Assembly (NCBI GenBank): GCA_963707065.1
Contig: CAVPPJ010000053.1
Location: 182,758 to 246,757 of the forward strand
Reading direction: 5' to 3'
From: Palsa-506 sp963707065
GTDB taxonomy: Bacteria > Actinomycetota > Actinomycetes > Streptosporangiales > Streptosporangiaceae
DNA: 64,000 bases
Positions 42,491-51,304 of this stretch are shown here, piece by piece. Under the pieces are notes generated by a model. It saw nothing but the letters and a program-made list of their open reading frames with translations. It did not search any database and was not told where the DNA came from. How positions within the stretch are numbered: position 1 is the stretch's first letter; each line of letters opens with the position of its first letter. The position numbers were made by a program, and so were the translations under genes.

Positions 42491-43711
42491 ATGAGTCTGC
42501 CGCTGGGATCTGCCGTGGCGATACCGGTTCTGGCCGTGGCGGTTGCGTTTGCTGCTTGGTGCCTGGTCGACCTGGCCCGGGCTGGCCAGGTGCGCTACCT
42601 GCCCAAGTGGGCGTGGGCGGTGATCATCTGTGTCTCGGTGCCCTGGGGTGGCCTTGTTTACCTGATCTTCGGGAAGGCCCGGCCTGCGGCGAGCGTGCCC
42701 TGGAAGGCCGCTGTAGCCGAGGAGGCGGGGATCGCCGCGAGCGGGCCGCTGTTTGCCCGGCGTGTTCCGGTCAGCCCGGTCGTGATCGAGGTAAACCAGC
42801 TGACCAAGCGCTTCGGGCCCGTCACGGCGGTGGATGACCTGAGCTTCACGGTACGCCCAGGGCATGTGACCGGGTTCTTGGGGCCCAACGGCGCCGGGAA
42901 GACGACCACGATGCGGGTGATCTTGGGGCTGGACGCCCCGGCGTCGGGCACGGCGCTGGTTGGGGGCAGCCGCTACCAGCAGATCACCCGCCCGCTGCAC
43001 GTGGTCGGCTCGCTGCTGGACGCGACCGCTGTGCATGGAGGGCGAACCGCCTGGTTTCACCTGCTGTCAATAGCGCAAAGCAACGGGATCGGGCGGCGCC
43101 GGGCGATGCAGGTGCTGGAGGCGACCGGGCTGGCGGCGGTGGCGGGCCGGCGCGTCAGGGAGTTCTCGCTGGGGATGAAGCAGCGGCTCGGCATCGCCTC
43201 GGCACTGCTCGCCGACCCCCCAGTGCTGATCTTCGATGAGCCGGTCAACGGCCTAGACGCCGCCGGCGTCCGCTGGATCCGGCAGCTGTTCAAGTCGATG
43301 GCCGCCGAGGGCCGCACCGTCCTGGTCTCCAGCCATCTGATGAGCGAGATCGCACTGACCGCCGATCACCTGATCATCATCGGCCGCGGCAGGCTGCTTG
43401 CCGATACCCCCGCCGACCAGTTCGTGTCCGGTACGCGCCAGGACGTGCTGGTGCGCTCGCCCAGGGCCGGTGAGCTCGCCGGGCTGCTCACCGCCCGCGG
43501 GGCGGCCGTCCGGCCAGAAGGCGATGGCGGGCTCGCCGTGACCGGCCTCGATGCGCCCGCGATCGGCGACCTGGCTGCCGGGCATGGGATCGCGGTGCAC
43601 GAACTGGTGCCACGGCATGCCTCCCTCGAACAGGCCTACCTGGACCTCACGGGTGGCAGCACTGATTACCGCGCCGGTACTCCGGCACCGGAAGGGACGG
43701 CCGCCTCATGA
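42491..43711 (+). CDS. ABC transporter ATPase fused to a PLDc_N-like membrane module
   Basis: This 406-residue protein has an N-terminal ~70-residue two-helix PLDc_N-like module (SAVAIPVLAVAVAFAAWCLV, LPKWAWAVIICVSVPWGG). It is joined to a bacitracin-type ABC ATPase with Walker A GPNGAGKTTT, signature EFSLGMKQRLGIA and Walker B VLIFDEPVNGLD. The fusion anchors the ATPase in the membrane, which is unusual. It overlaps the permease by ATGA. ATG 42491 follows a GAGGG at 42483. Probable function: export of a hydrophobic compound under PadR control. Confidence 0.85.
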   Translation: MSLPLGSAVAIPVLAVAVAFAAWCLVDLARAGQVRYLPKWAWAVIICVSVPWGGLVYLIFGKARPAASVPWKAAVAEEAGIAASGPLFARRVPVSPVVIEVNQLTKRFGPVTAVDDLSFTVRPGHVTGFLGPNGAGKTTTMRVILGLDAPASGTALVGGSRYQQITRPLHVVGSLLDATAVHGGRTAWFHLLSIAQSNGIGRRRAMQVLEATGLAAVAGRRVREFSLGMKQRLGIASALLADPPVLIFDEPVNGLDAAGVRWIRQLFKSMAAEGRTVLVSSHLMSEIALTADHLIIIGRGRLLADTPADQFVSGTRQDVLVRSPRAGELAGLLTARGAAVRPEGDGGLAVTGLDAPAIGDLAAGHGIAVHELVPRHASLEQAYLDLTGGSTDYRAGTPAPEGTAAS

Positions 43712-44526
43712 CCGCACCGCAGATCGCGGCGGCCGGCCGGGCTGTGCCATCACGGCTGGTCCGCGCCTACGACGTGCTCGCCTTCGAGTGGACCAAGCTC
43801 CGCTCGGTCCGCTCGAACTACTGGACACTGCTGATCGCGGCCGTGGTGACGCTCGGTGTTACCGCAATCGTGGCGCAGAGCATCGCATCCGCCCCGGTAC
43901 CGCCGCCCGGCGGCCCGATGAACCCGCTCACCAGCAGCTTCCTCGGCTATGGCGAGTACACCGTGCTGCCCGTCACCGTCTTGAGCGTGCTGACATTCAC
44001 CTCCGAGTATGCCAGCGGCCTGATCCGCGCCACATTCACTGCAGTGCCCCGGCGCCGGGCGGTGCTCGCCGCCAAGGCAGCGGTCACCGGGGCCTCCGCC
44101 CTCGTTGCCGGTGAACTACTCGCCTTCGCCTGCTTCTTCTTCACCCAGGCGATCCTGTCTCCCCGGCACCGCGGCCTGGCCCTGTCCCACCCCGGCGCGC
44201 TGCGGGCTGTGCTGGCTGCGGGCTTGGTCCTGGCCGCCTGCGCTCTAGCAGGCGTCGGGGCCGGCGCGGTTATCCGGCACACCCCGGGCGCCATCGCAGC
44301 GGCCGTCACAGTGATCTACCTCCTGGCGGTGCTGTGCCTGGTCCTGCCGTCCCCGTGGAACGTCAGGCTCGGCAGGTTCACCCTGCCCTTCGCCGCCTAT
44401 CAGCTGGTCACCTTGCATCCTCAGCCAGGCCTGCTTTCCCCGGGCCTGTCCATGCTGGTGCTCATCGGCTGGCCAGCCGCCGCCCTGCTGGCCGCCGCCC
44501 TCCTGATCACCCGCCGCGACGCATGA
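43708..44526 (+). CDS. ABC-2 type exporter permease
   Basis: This 272-residue membrane protein has six hydrophobic segments. It has the pattern of bacitracin/lantibiotic ABC permeases: FEWTKLRSVRSNYWTLLIAA at the start, TFTSEYASGLIRATFTAVPR in the middle, a Pro-containing final helix. It pairs with the PLDc_N-ABC ATPase via the ATGA overlap. Confidence 0.85.
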   Translation: MTAPQIAAAGRAVPSRLVRAYDVLAFEWTKLRSVRSNYWTLLIAAVVTLGVTAIVAQSIASAPVPPPGGPMNPLTSSFLGYGEYTVLPVTVLSVLTFTSEYASGLIRATFTAVPRRRAVLAAKAAVTGASALVAGELLAFACFFFTQAILSPRHRGLALSHPGALRAVLAAGLVLAACALAGVGAGAVIRHTPGAIAAAVTVIYLLAVLCLVLPSPWNVRLGRFTLPFAAYQLVTLHPQPGLLSPGLSMLVLIGWPAAALLAAALLITRRDA

Positions 44527-44586
44527 CCCTCCTCGCCCCGAGAGTTCCGCGGTTTTCGTGAATCCGGCTGCGGCTAGGCTCGCTGG

Positions 44587-45456
44587 GTGGCGGTGGGATC
44601 AGAGCTTTCGCAGTTGGCTGGTTACCCGTTTGAGGTGCGCTACAGCGATGGATCGCTGGTGCGCGCGCAGGCCGCAGCCGATGTCGCCGCGAACGCCTAC
44701 GTCTACTTCAGCCGCCTGTTCTCAGCAGCTGAGCCGGACATCGCCATCATCGTGGCCGACGAAGCGGACTGGTCGGGTAACGGCCCGTACGGGCTGCCGT
44801 TCTTCAGAGATGATGCCGGCGAGATCCGTCCCGGCATCGTGCTGATGCCAGCCGGAGGCGGAAACTTCTGGATCGAGATTGCGCAGGACCTCCGCGACGC
44901 GTCACCCCGCGGGTATGCGAAGTTGCTCGCGACATACCCGGACGGCGCAGGTGGCTTGGATCTGCAGCCGTTTTTCGACCTCATCACGATCCATGAGCTC
45001 GGCCACGCATTCGAGGTGCTCGGAGATCTCCGGCTGCCGACCTTCTGGCTCAGCGAGATCTTCGTCAACCTGGCCATGCACGCGTTCGTCGCAACCCAGC
45101 TGCCGGCGAGCCGCCCGACGCTCGAGGTGCTCCCAACCGTGGGAGCGGGAAGTCGAAAGCTTGCCGCTCGGATGCGCGCCGAGGGGTACAGCACGCTCGA
45201 GGAACTGCAAGCCCACTACGCGGGCTCTGACGATTCGATGAACCCGCTGAACTACGTCTGGTACCAGTACCGGTGGCTCCGGCTCGCGGCAAAGACCTTC
45301 GAGGTCGACGGTGAGGACGGACTGATTCGCTTCTGGGATTGCTTTCACTCAACCGATCGCGTCAACGCCAGCGAGGCCACAGCGGCGTCACTAACGCCTC
45401 TTCTCACAACCGAGGTCAGCCCGACCCTCGGACGGGCGGTCCGAGATTGGCGTTAG
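44587..45456 (+). CDS. HELGH putative metallopeptidase-like protein, orphan
   Basis: This 289-residue protein carries HELGHAFEVLGD, a HExxH-type zinc motif, at about residues 139-150. A downstream Glu in LSEIFVNLAMHAF could be the third ligand of a gluzincin site. There is no signal peptide, and the N-terminal ~120 residues show no clear domain. I do not know the family. It might be an intracellular protease or a degenerate relative. GTG 44587 is the first start after the exporter operon, and third-position GC is somewhat lower than in the neighbours. Confidence 0.65.
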   Translation: MAVGSELSQLAGYPFEVRYSDGSLVRAQAAADVAANAYVYFSRLFSAAEPDIAIIVADEADWSGNGPYGLPFFRDDAGEIRPGIVLMPAGGGNFWIEIAQDLRDASPRGYAKLLATYPDGAGGLDLQPFFDLITIHELGHAFEVLGDLRLPTFWLSEIFVNLAMHAFVATQLPASRPTLEVLPTVGAGSRKLAARMRAEGYSTLEELQAHYAGSDDSMNPLNYVWYQYRWLRLAAKTFEVDGEDGLIRFWDCFHSTDRVNASEATAASLTPLLTTEVSPTLGRAVRDWR

Positions 45457-45602
45457 ACGCAAGTCGCGCCCACACGATCCTCCATGCTCTCGCGGGACGA
45501 CCAAGACCGATCATTGGGAGTGCTGCCCCGCCATGTGGCAGCAAAGCACCGCCTCCCCCGCTTGCCCCAGGAACCGACGTGGCTTAAATCTAGCTGCGTG
45601 TC

Positions 45603-45875
45603 TCAGTGCGTCGATCCGACAGGCCAGTGACTGACTGAGAACGTGGGATGCCAGAAGCTCAGGGGCCAGAGGAGGACCGAGATGATGTACTGAATCCAGC
45701 TGTGGAGCGCGGCCAGGCTGAATGCCGCCGTCGGTAAATGGGGAGGTGCTGTGTTGTAGAAGACACCGATCAGAATGTAGATCGCGAGGAAAAGCCCAGC
45801 TCCAGTGAAAAGGAGCCGTATATAAGCGGCTAAGCCCGAGTATGTGCGGCCCCCCGCAGTAAGCTTGAAAGGCAC
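45603..45875 (-). CDS. small two-helix membrane protein
   Basis: This 90-residue protein has two clear hydrophobic segments (LLFTGAGLFLAIYILIGVFY and a second around WIQYIISVLLWPLSFW) and a His/Trp-rich tail. Local GC is below that of neighbouring genes. I recognise no family; similar small proteins occur in actinobacterial prophage-like and accessory regions. Confidence 0.55.
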   Translation of the reverse strand: MPFKLTAGGRTYSGLAAYIRLLFTGAGLFLAIYILIGVFYNTAPPHLPTAAFSLAALHSWIQYIISVLLWPLSFWHPTFSVSHWPVGSTH

Positions 45876-46538
45876 CTCAGCTCATCCCCTCCCCGCGGGC
45901 GCTGGAACTGCTGCGTGATCTAGCCGCCGACAGGGCTCAGCCGCCTCACCGCGACCCTCCGGTCCCCATCCTGCACAACCAGCCCTCACATGGCGCTTTC
46001 AGCAGGATAGTTGACACGTCGCCATCCAGCGCGTTGACATGCCGGACGGCTTTGCCTCCAATGCGGCTTGATCGGGATGCCGCACTCTGGGCACCAATCG
46101 CCGGGCAGCCCGACTCCCGTTTGGGGACTCTCGCGCTCCGCGCGAGCCCAATGATCTCTGCGTTCCGCAGGTGCGGCCCGGCTTGCGCCGGGCGTGCCCC
46201 AAGGCAAAGTTCGGCGCCTTGATCCACTACGGCTCGATCCGGCGACTCAGCCTGCTGATCCGTAGACGTGCCACGCCCCTCCTGGACAGCGCACCGCCGG
46301 CACCCCAGTCCTGGGCAGTCTGGGGTCCTGCCCGTATTAAGAGTCAGGGGTGTGCCGGAAAGCGGGCAATGCACAGGGAAGCGGTCGGCGCTCGTTTCAC
46401 GGTCGGTCTCCCGGCATCCAGGCCAGCCCCGGCAGCTCCATCACTGTAAGTGACGGAGCCTGTCCGAGGAGACGGGCGCGTAGCCGCCGATAGATGCGCC
46501 CACTGTGTCAGTCCTCGGCGGCCCGGCCATCGTACGGA
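45876..46538. other. 663-bp stretch without a convincing gene
   Basis: Several overlapping frames are open, but none looks like a real protein. Small hairpins are visible: CTCGCGC/GCGCGAG near 46128-46144, GCCCGGC/GCCGGGC near 46177-46194, and an imperfect one near 46436-46458. One minus-strand frame contains CPECGIPIKPHW, and another a Cys-rich start (CPGLGCRRC). These could be shreds of a zinc-ribbon gene. Confidence 0.45.
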
Positions 46539-47705
46539 TCATGATGTTATGCGCTGTCCGCTGACCTGCCGCGGCTTCAGGACGACATCAAACTGACGGA
46601 GCTGCAAGGACAACGGCGTGGCCTGCATCATGGCATCGCGTGCGGCGCAGGTAAGGCGCCCTTTCCACTGGCCCATGGCTCCGGTATTCCGCGCTATCAG
46701 CGTCGTCGTGGCGGCGTTGCGCCACCTGCGCTGCTGGTATTCCCGCAGCGCCGCTCCAGTGTCGCGCGAGGCTGCGAGGCAGGTAGCTAGCGCGGTCCCG
46801 TCGACGATCGCCTGACATGCGCCCTGGGCGAGATCCGGGGTCATCGGGTGGATGGCGTCGCCGAGCAGCGCCACCCGTCCCCGGCCCCAGGTCCGGGTCG
46901 GCCAGCGGTCGGAGATGTCGTTCCTGATCAGGGTGGTCTTCGGGGTCGCTTCGATGATGGCGGGTATGGGATCGTGCCAGGCCCCGAAGATCTTCCGCAA
47001 GAGCGTCGCGGTGTCGCCGTCGTCCGTCCCTCCCGCCGTGGCATTCCACATCGCGTACCAGATGATCCGGCCGCCGATGGCAGGCCCCAGGCCGAAACGC
47101 GCGCCCCGGCCCCAGGTTTCGGTACCGTCGGGTGGAAGCGGGACCGATCCGGCGGGTGTCAGCGACCGTACCGCGGTGTAGCCGCGGTATCGAAGCGAAG
47201 CAGGCCCGAACAGCTTTGCCCGCACGGCCGAGTGCACCCCGTCGGCGCCGACGAGGACATCTGCCTGAACCTCCCGCCCGTCCGCAAACCGCGCGATCAC
47301 CGCCTGGCCGCTGTCCTCAAAGCCGGTGCAGCAGGCACCCAAGTGGATGACCGCCGGGTCGAGCTCGGCCGCCAGCAGCTGCTGCAACTCGGCTCGGTGG
47401 ACGAGAACGAACCCGCTCCCCCACCGCCTCGCCATCACTCCCTCCGGGATGTACATCAGCCAGGTGCCATCGGGTCGCTTGATGCCTTGCCTGCCAATTG
47501 TCACCGCCAGCTGCGCCACCTTGCCGGACAACCCGATCGGCTCAAAGGCGGCCATGGCGTTCGGCCACAGCCCGACCCCAGCCCCCACCTCTTCCAGCGC
47601 CGGGGCTTGCTCATAGACCTCGGCGGCCAGGCCCCGGCGGGCCAGGGCGACGGCGGCCGTCAGCCCCCCGATCCCGCCGCCGATAATGGCGATCTTCGGT
47701 CCCAT
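46539..47705 (-). CDS. FAD-dependent monooxygenase (salicylate hydroxylase-like)
   Basis: This 388-residue group A flavoprotein monooxygenase has the N-terminal IAIIGGGIGGLTAAVALARRG, the Asp-Gly motif VLVGADGVHSAVR and the FAD ribityl motif GRVALLGDAIHPMTPDLAQG. It adds one oxygen to an aromatic or isoprenoid ring using NAD(P)H and O2. ATG 47705 is preceded by GGGGAG and begins right at the fold. It stands alone on the minus strand; the substrate is unknown. Confidence 0.88.
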   Translation of the reverse strand: MGPKIAIIGGGIGGLTAAVALARRGLAAEVYEQAPALEEVGAGVGLWPNAMAAFEPIGLSGKVAQLAVTIGRQGIKRPDGTWLMYIPEGVMARRWGSGFVLVHRAELQQLLAAELDPAVIHLGACCTGFEDSGQAVIARFADGREVQADVLVGADGVHSAVRAKLFGPASLRYRGYTAVRSLTPAGSVPLPPDGTETWGRGARFGLGPAIGGRIIWYAMWNATAGGTDDGDTATLLRKIFGAWHDPIPAIIEATPKTTLIRNDISDRWPTRTWGRGRVALLGDAIHPMTPDLAQGACQAIVDGTALATCLAASRDTGAALREYQQRRWRNAATTTLIARNTGAMGQWKGRLTCAARDAMMQATPLSLQLRQFDVVLKPRQVSGQRITS

Positions 47706-48140
47706 GCTCCCCGCATCCTCCCTCGACAGACCGTCCCGGCAGGCGCCCAGAACACGCCAGGACCCGAGGCCCAGCCGTGACTCGCTGGTGCGTACACGGT
47801 CATCTTCCAAGACCAGGCGATCCAAGACCAGGCGATCCTGAGCCTTCCAGCAATCAAGGCAGGCGGCGGCACGGGATCGTTACGGCCAGAACGCTGCACC
47901 ACGGCGCCGACCACGGCCGCCTGGCCAGCCTCAGGCATGATCGGCCAAGGGGCGGACAGCCACCGGGCGCGCCCCGCCCGTTCCGCGGTGACCTCGCCGA
48001 GGAACCGGACGGCTGCGGTTGCTGTCAGCGGCTCCTCCCCGGTAGAGGTCACTCTGCCAGCTTTATGGCCGGGAGCGTCCTAAACCTTTCCGGCAAACTC
48101 ACCTATAGCCGCTCAGTTGGTGTTCTGGCAGGCTGGCACG
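47706..48140. other. 435-bp intergenic region, divergent promoters likely
   Basis: It lies between the divergent monooxygenase and methyltransferase genes. A 130-codon minus-strand frame from 48052 has acceptable codon usage only in its first ~65 codons and no recognisable domain. The promoters of both flanking genes are expected here, but I cannot assign boxes with confidence. Confidence 0.4.
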
Positions 48141-48923
48141 GTGGCAGGCTTTGACGAGCTCGTGACCGAGGCGCTGACCGCGCCGTTCTCCGGCTGGGAT
48201 TTCTCCTGGCTGGACCGCCGCTCCTGGACCGAGCCGCTGCCGTGGGACTACAGCGCCCGCGTCGCCGCCCTGGCCCGCAGCGCCCGGACGATGATGGACA
48301 TGGGCACGGGCGGCGGCGAGGCCCTATCCGGACTTCCGGATCGCGCGCCGCGCACCATTGCGACCGAGGCATGGCCGCCCAATGTGCCGGTGGCCGGACG
48401 GCGCCTGCTGCCGCTCGGCATCCCCGTGATCCAGGACGAGGCAGCTCGCGACAACATGGATCAGAACGGGGCTACCGACGGCGGTCGCCTGCCGTTCCGC
48501 GACGGGTCGTTGGATCTGATATGCAACCGGCACGAGTCATTCCTTGCTCTCGAGGTCAGCCGCGTTCTCGCGCCGGGCGGCACCTTCGTGACCCAGCAGG
48601 TCGATTACCACGACAACGACGACCTAGCCCAGATACTTGGAATCGAGACGCCGGAGGAGCCGGACAGCTGGATCGGGCTGGCCGAGCGACAGGTCACCGA
48701 AGCGGGACTAGTGATCGAGGAAGCTGCTAGGGCCGCCCAGCGCATCCGCTTCGACGACATCGCGGCGGTCGTCTTCTACCTGAAGGCCGTCAGCTGGTCA
48801 ATCCCGGGGTACGGCCTCGAGAAATACCGGGACCGTCTCCGCGCGCTGTACGAGGACGCCAGCGCCTGGCCGGTCGTGGCCACCGGGCACCGGTTCCTTC
48901 TCGTCGCGCCCAAGCCCAGCTGA
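48141..48923 (+). CDS. SAM-dependent methyltransferase, paralogue of the gene at 2428
   Basis: This 260-residue protein shares GWDFSWLDRR, ATEAWPPNVPVAGR, a MMDMGTGGGEALSG motif I, VLAPGGTFVTQQVDYHD and DDIAAVVFYLKAVSW with the protein at 2428-3192. The paralogue's start supports GTG 48141, though TTG 48117 and GTG 48120 are in frame. Substrate unknown. The two copies are 45 kb apart with ordinary divergence, so this is an old duplication, unlike the 1,122-bp repeat. Confidence 0.82.
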   Translation: MAGFDELVTEALTAPFSGWDFSWLDRRSWTEPLPWDYSARVAALARSARTMMDMGTGGGEALSGLPDRAPRTIATEAWPPNVPVAGRRLLPLGIPVIQDEAARDNMDQNGATDGGRLPFRDGSLDLICNRHESFLALEVSRVLAPGGTFVTQQVDYHDNDDLAQILGIETPEEPDSWIGLAERQVTEAGLVIEEAARAAQRIRFDDIAAVVFYLKAVSWSIPGYGLEKYRDRLRALYEDASAWPVVATGHRFLLVAPKPS

Positions 48924-49095
48924 GCCGCCAGGGCGGCGATCGGAACGCTGAACCTGGCTTCGCTCGTGTCCAATCCGGCCGCTGAGCTGGCGCTGGAGGG
49001 CGCGACTGCGCTCGCCGCGGGTGGGTGGTGCGCGCTCACTTCTGGCGGTGCCGTTGCGCCACTGCCTGGTAACCGGTGTCGGCTTGCTCTTGTGG

Positions 49096-50058
49096 CTAGC
49101 TGAGTAGCTGGCCGAAGATGCCGATGCCTACTTGCAGGGCACAGACTTGGCCCACGATGCCGCCGATGATGTCCGGATGGGAGGCTGCCCACGCCACTGC
49201 GGGTGCCCGGGTGGCGAAGAAGTTCACGTGCCCACAGCAAACCAATGCCGACGGCCCGGCGCACCCGTCGGCGGTCCGGCCCACGTACACCACGGCCGCG
49301 GCTGGATCCCAGGTGCTGTCGGTCTGGTCGACGTGCACGGTGATCGGCTGGCCCGTGACCGGGTCGGCTGATTCGATCACCACCGGGCGGCCGGTCATCG
49401 CGGAAATGCCTAGGGCGTCGATCGCGCACATGGCGAACACGGCCGCCTCGCCAGTTATCCGCACCCGGTGCCGGGTCGGCAGCGCGGAGAACGGATACGC
49501 CGCGGTGATCTGACCGGCATCATCGAGGCGCAAGAAGTCGCCGTCGGCCAGCTCGGCCAGCACCCGGGACAAATCGAGCAGTCGAGCGTGCCTGGCCAGG
49601 CTGGAGATGCCGGGCGCAGCCCCGGTCTGCACGAACGATCGCAGCACGGCCTGATGTACTGCGCGCAGGCCACGTTCGGCGGGCGCGACACGGCCCCGGC
49701 CCGCGCGTCCCAGCGAATCCAGCCACGCCAGGTCCCCCGGCCCGGCCGCCGCGGCCAGGGCCTGCACGATCGCCTGCCGGAGCTGGCCGACCGATGGCGC
49801 ACCTGATGTGCGGCCGTGCTCATCGCGGTACAGCCGACAGGACAGACTCGGCGGCTGCCCCGGCTCGGCGAACGGGTCCACCCCGTCGATCAGCAACGTG
49901 GGCGAGCCGTGCATGCCCCACCTGGCTGCCTCGGTCTCATCGGAGATTACCTGGCGTGACACCGAGACACCGGCCCGGTCGTCCAAGACAGCCGCGAGCC
50001 GGTCCCTCAGGACAGGCGCATTCGGGCAGCCCAGCACGGCCAGAACGGTCAGATGCAT
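49096..50058 (-). CDS. MerB-like (alkylmercury lyase family) protein with thioredoxin-like N-terminus
   Basis: Residues 1-80 look thioredoxin-like (VLAVLGCPNAPVL with one Cys; GMHGSPTLLIDG with the cis-Pro-like position). Residues ~125-200 are helical, and ~200-300 match organomercurial lyase: FAMCAIDALGI (Cys211 and Asp214, same spacing as MerB Cys96/Asp99) and LVCCGHVNFFATRAP (the second active-site Cys). MerB breaks C-Hg bonds; many actinobacterial relatives have no mer context and unknown roles. No MerA or MerR is nearby. A zinc-ribbon gene lies 22 bp upstream on the same strand. Confidence 0.75.
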   Translation of the reverse strand: MHLTVLAVLGCPNAPVLRDRLAAVLDDRAGVSVSRQVISDETEAARWGMHGSPTLLIDGVDPFAEPGQPPSLSCRLYRDEHGRTSGAPSVGQLRQAIVQALAAAAGPGDLAWLDSLGRAGRGRVAPAERGLRAVHQAVLRSFVQTGAAPGISSLARHARLLDLSRVLAELADGDFLRLDDAGQITAAYPFSALPTRHRVRITGEAAVFAMCAIDALGISAMTGRPVVIESADPVTGQPITVHVDQTDSTWDPAAAVVYVGRTADGCAGPSALVCCGHVNFFATRAPAVAWAASHPDIIGGIVGQVCALQVGIGIFGQLLS

Positions 50059-50080
50059 CCACCCGGCTCCTGTCGTCTGG

Positions 50081-50380
50081 CTACCAGGGCACGTGCCGGT
50101 TGAGCCACTGGAGCGCAGGTCCGATCACCGGGCGCTGATGCCAGCCTCGCGCCATGACTTGCCCGCGGACCGACTCAGCGGCCCCGCGCAGTGTTTGCCG
50201 CATCACCGAGGCTTGATAGTCCCGTGCACGCCGCCGCAGAAAATGGACACAGCTGATGCAGATGCCTACCTCGGGATGGTTGCCGAGATGGACCAGGGTG
50301 TCCTGCGACCTGGGCTGGCCGCAGCACCAGCACCTGCTCTGGCCTGCCTGGTCTGTCGCGGGCTGAGTCTCAGCGCTCAT
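50081..50380 (-). CDS. small zinc-ribbon-like protein
   Basis: This 99-residue protein has paired cysteines CWCCGQPR and CISCVHFLRRR, a plausible zinc or metal ribbon. A basic helical region and a Trp-rich end follow. It is probably co-transcribed with the MerB-like gene, 22 bp downstream. The link to thiol or metal chemistry is suggestive but unproven. Confidence 0.65.
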   Translation of the reverse strand: MSAETQPATDQAGQSRCWCCGQPRSQDTLVHLGNHPEVGICISCVHFLRRRARDYQASVMRQTLRGAAESVRGQVMARGWHQRPVIGPALQWLNRHVPW

Positions 50381-50554
50381 GACGGCTCCCGTCTGCTAGC
50401 AGCGAGTGTAGGCGCCCGGGCATAGCTTGGCTGTGTGCGTTTCCGCTGTCACGTTGCAGTCGGGTTCGGCGGGCAGCGGCGATGGGTCGCCAATGGTCAC
50501 CTGGGCGCGCCACCCGCCGATCTCAACTCCTCAGCGTCACGCGGTGGATCGAGG

Positions 50555-50635
50555 CTAGTGTCCGGGGGACTGGCCGCCGTCGATGTGAGGGATTTCGCCG
50601 GTGATCTCGGCATTCACCCGGACTCCCCGCCGGAC
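50555..50635 (-). pseudogene. short-chain dehydrogenase C-terminal remnant
   Basis: The minus strand reads VRVNAEITGEIPHIDGGQSPGH then TAG (50555-50557), the typical C-terminal end of an SDR protein, where the I-x-V-DGG motif closes the cofactor site. No SDR body lies upstream; the region is overlapped by the 3' end of the VOC gene. It is a gene scar. Confidence 0.5.
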
Positions 50636-51078
50636 GTACTCGACGGCCAGTGAGCGGGCGACCAGTCACCCTCTGGGTCCGTGGTTTGCCCCACTTCGAT
50701 CAGATGACCGTCGGGATCGCGGATGTAGCAGCGCTTCTCGTACTGGTGCTGTTTCGGCGGCGTCAGGAATTGAGCACCCCGGGCGCTCCATTCGGCGTAC
50801 ACGGCCTCGATGTCCTTAACCCGGATATTAAGGAAGCTGCTGACCCGGTCGGGATCACGCGGCGTCTCCAGGATGACCGTAGGCTTGTCGTCGGTCGGGC
50901 CTCCGCCGCCATTGATGACGATCCAGCTGTTGGCTAGCGCAACATTGACCGGATCTCCGGGGAAGGCCACCCTGCCGCCGAGTACTTCGGTGTAGAAGCG
51001 CCGAGAGCGCTCGACATCGTCCGAGACGATGAAGTGGGTCAGCACAATTCCCTCTGGGGGCGATGGGAGCTCGGCCAT
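50614..51078 (-). CDS. VOC family (glyoxalase/dioxygenase-fold) protein
   Basis: This 154-residue single-domain VOC protein has LTHFIVSDDVERSRRFYTEV, VILETPRDPDRVSSFLNIRV and the closing YIRDPDGHLIEVGQ. Its metal site is set by the first His and last Glu. Such proteins are glyoxalases, ring-cleavage enzymes or antibiotic-binding resistance proteins. It is a stand-alone gene next to integration scars; substrate unknown. Confidence 0.85.
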   Translation of the reverse strand: MAELPSPPEGIVLTHFIVSDDVERSRRFYTEVLGGRVAFPGDPVNVALANSWIVINGGGGPTDDKPTVILETPRDPDRVSSFLNIRVKDIEAVYAEWSARGAQFLTPPKQHQYEKRCYIRDPDGHLIEVGQTTDPEGDWSPAHWPSSTSGGESG

Positions 51079-51304
51079 CCGGGCACCTCCACTGGCTAGG
51101 TCTCACACCCCGCTTTACGGCGGGGCCCGCAGCCGACGTTACTACGCGTTAAGCGTTCGATCTCCTTCCACGTCCGCGCGGGATCCGGACCGCGGGCGGC
51201 GGCAGAGGCTGTGCTATACCCCATCCGAGGCACCGGACTCTTCAGCGGGTCGGCGGTTCGCTGCGCCTCGTACCGCCCGAGTCCGAGGATTCCGCGCGCA
51301 CGGT

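Noticed and set aside
45946..46374. 142-codon frame with a Cys-rich start, possible zinc ribbon
   Set aside because: Cys pairs are irregular and a different frame holds the better CPECG motif; neither frame is convincing.
47660..48052. 130-codon minus-strand frame upstream of the monooxygenase
   Set aside because: Codon usage looks coding only in the first half, no domain, and it overlaps the monooxygenase start; kept as an uncertain remnant, not a gene.
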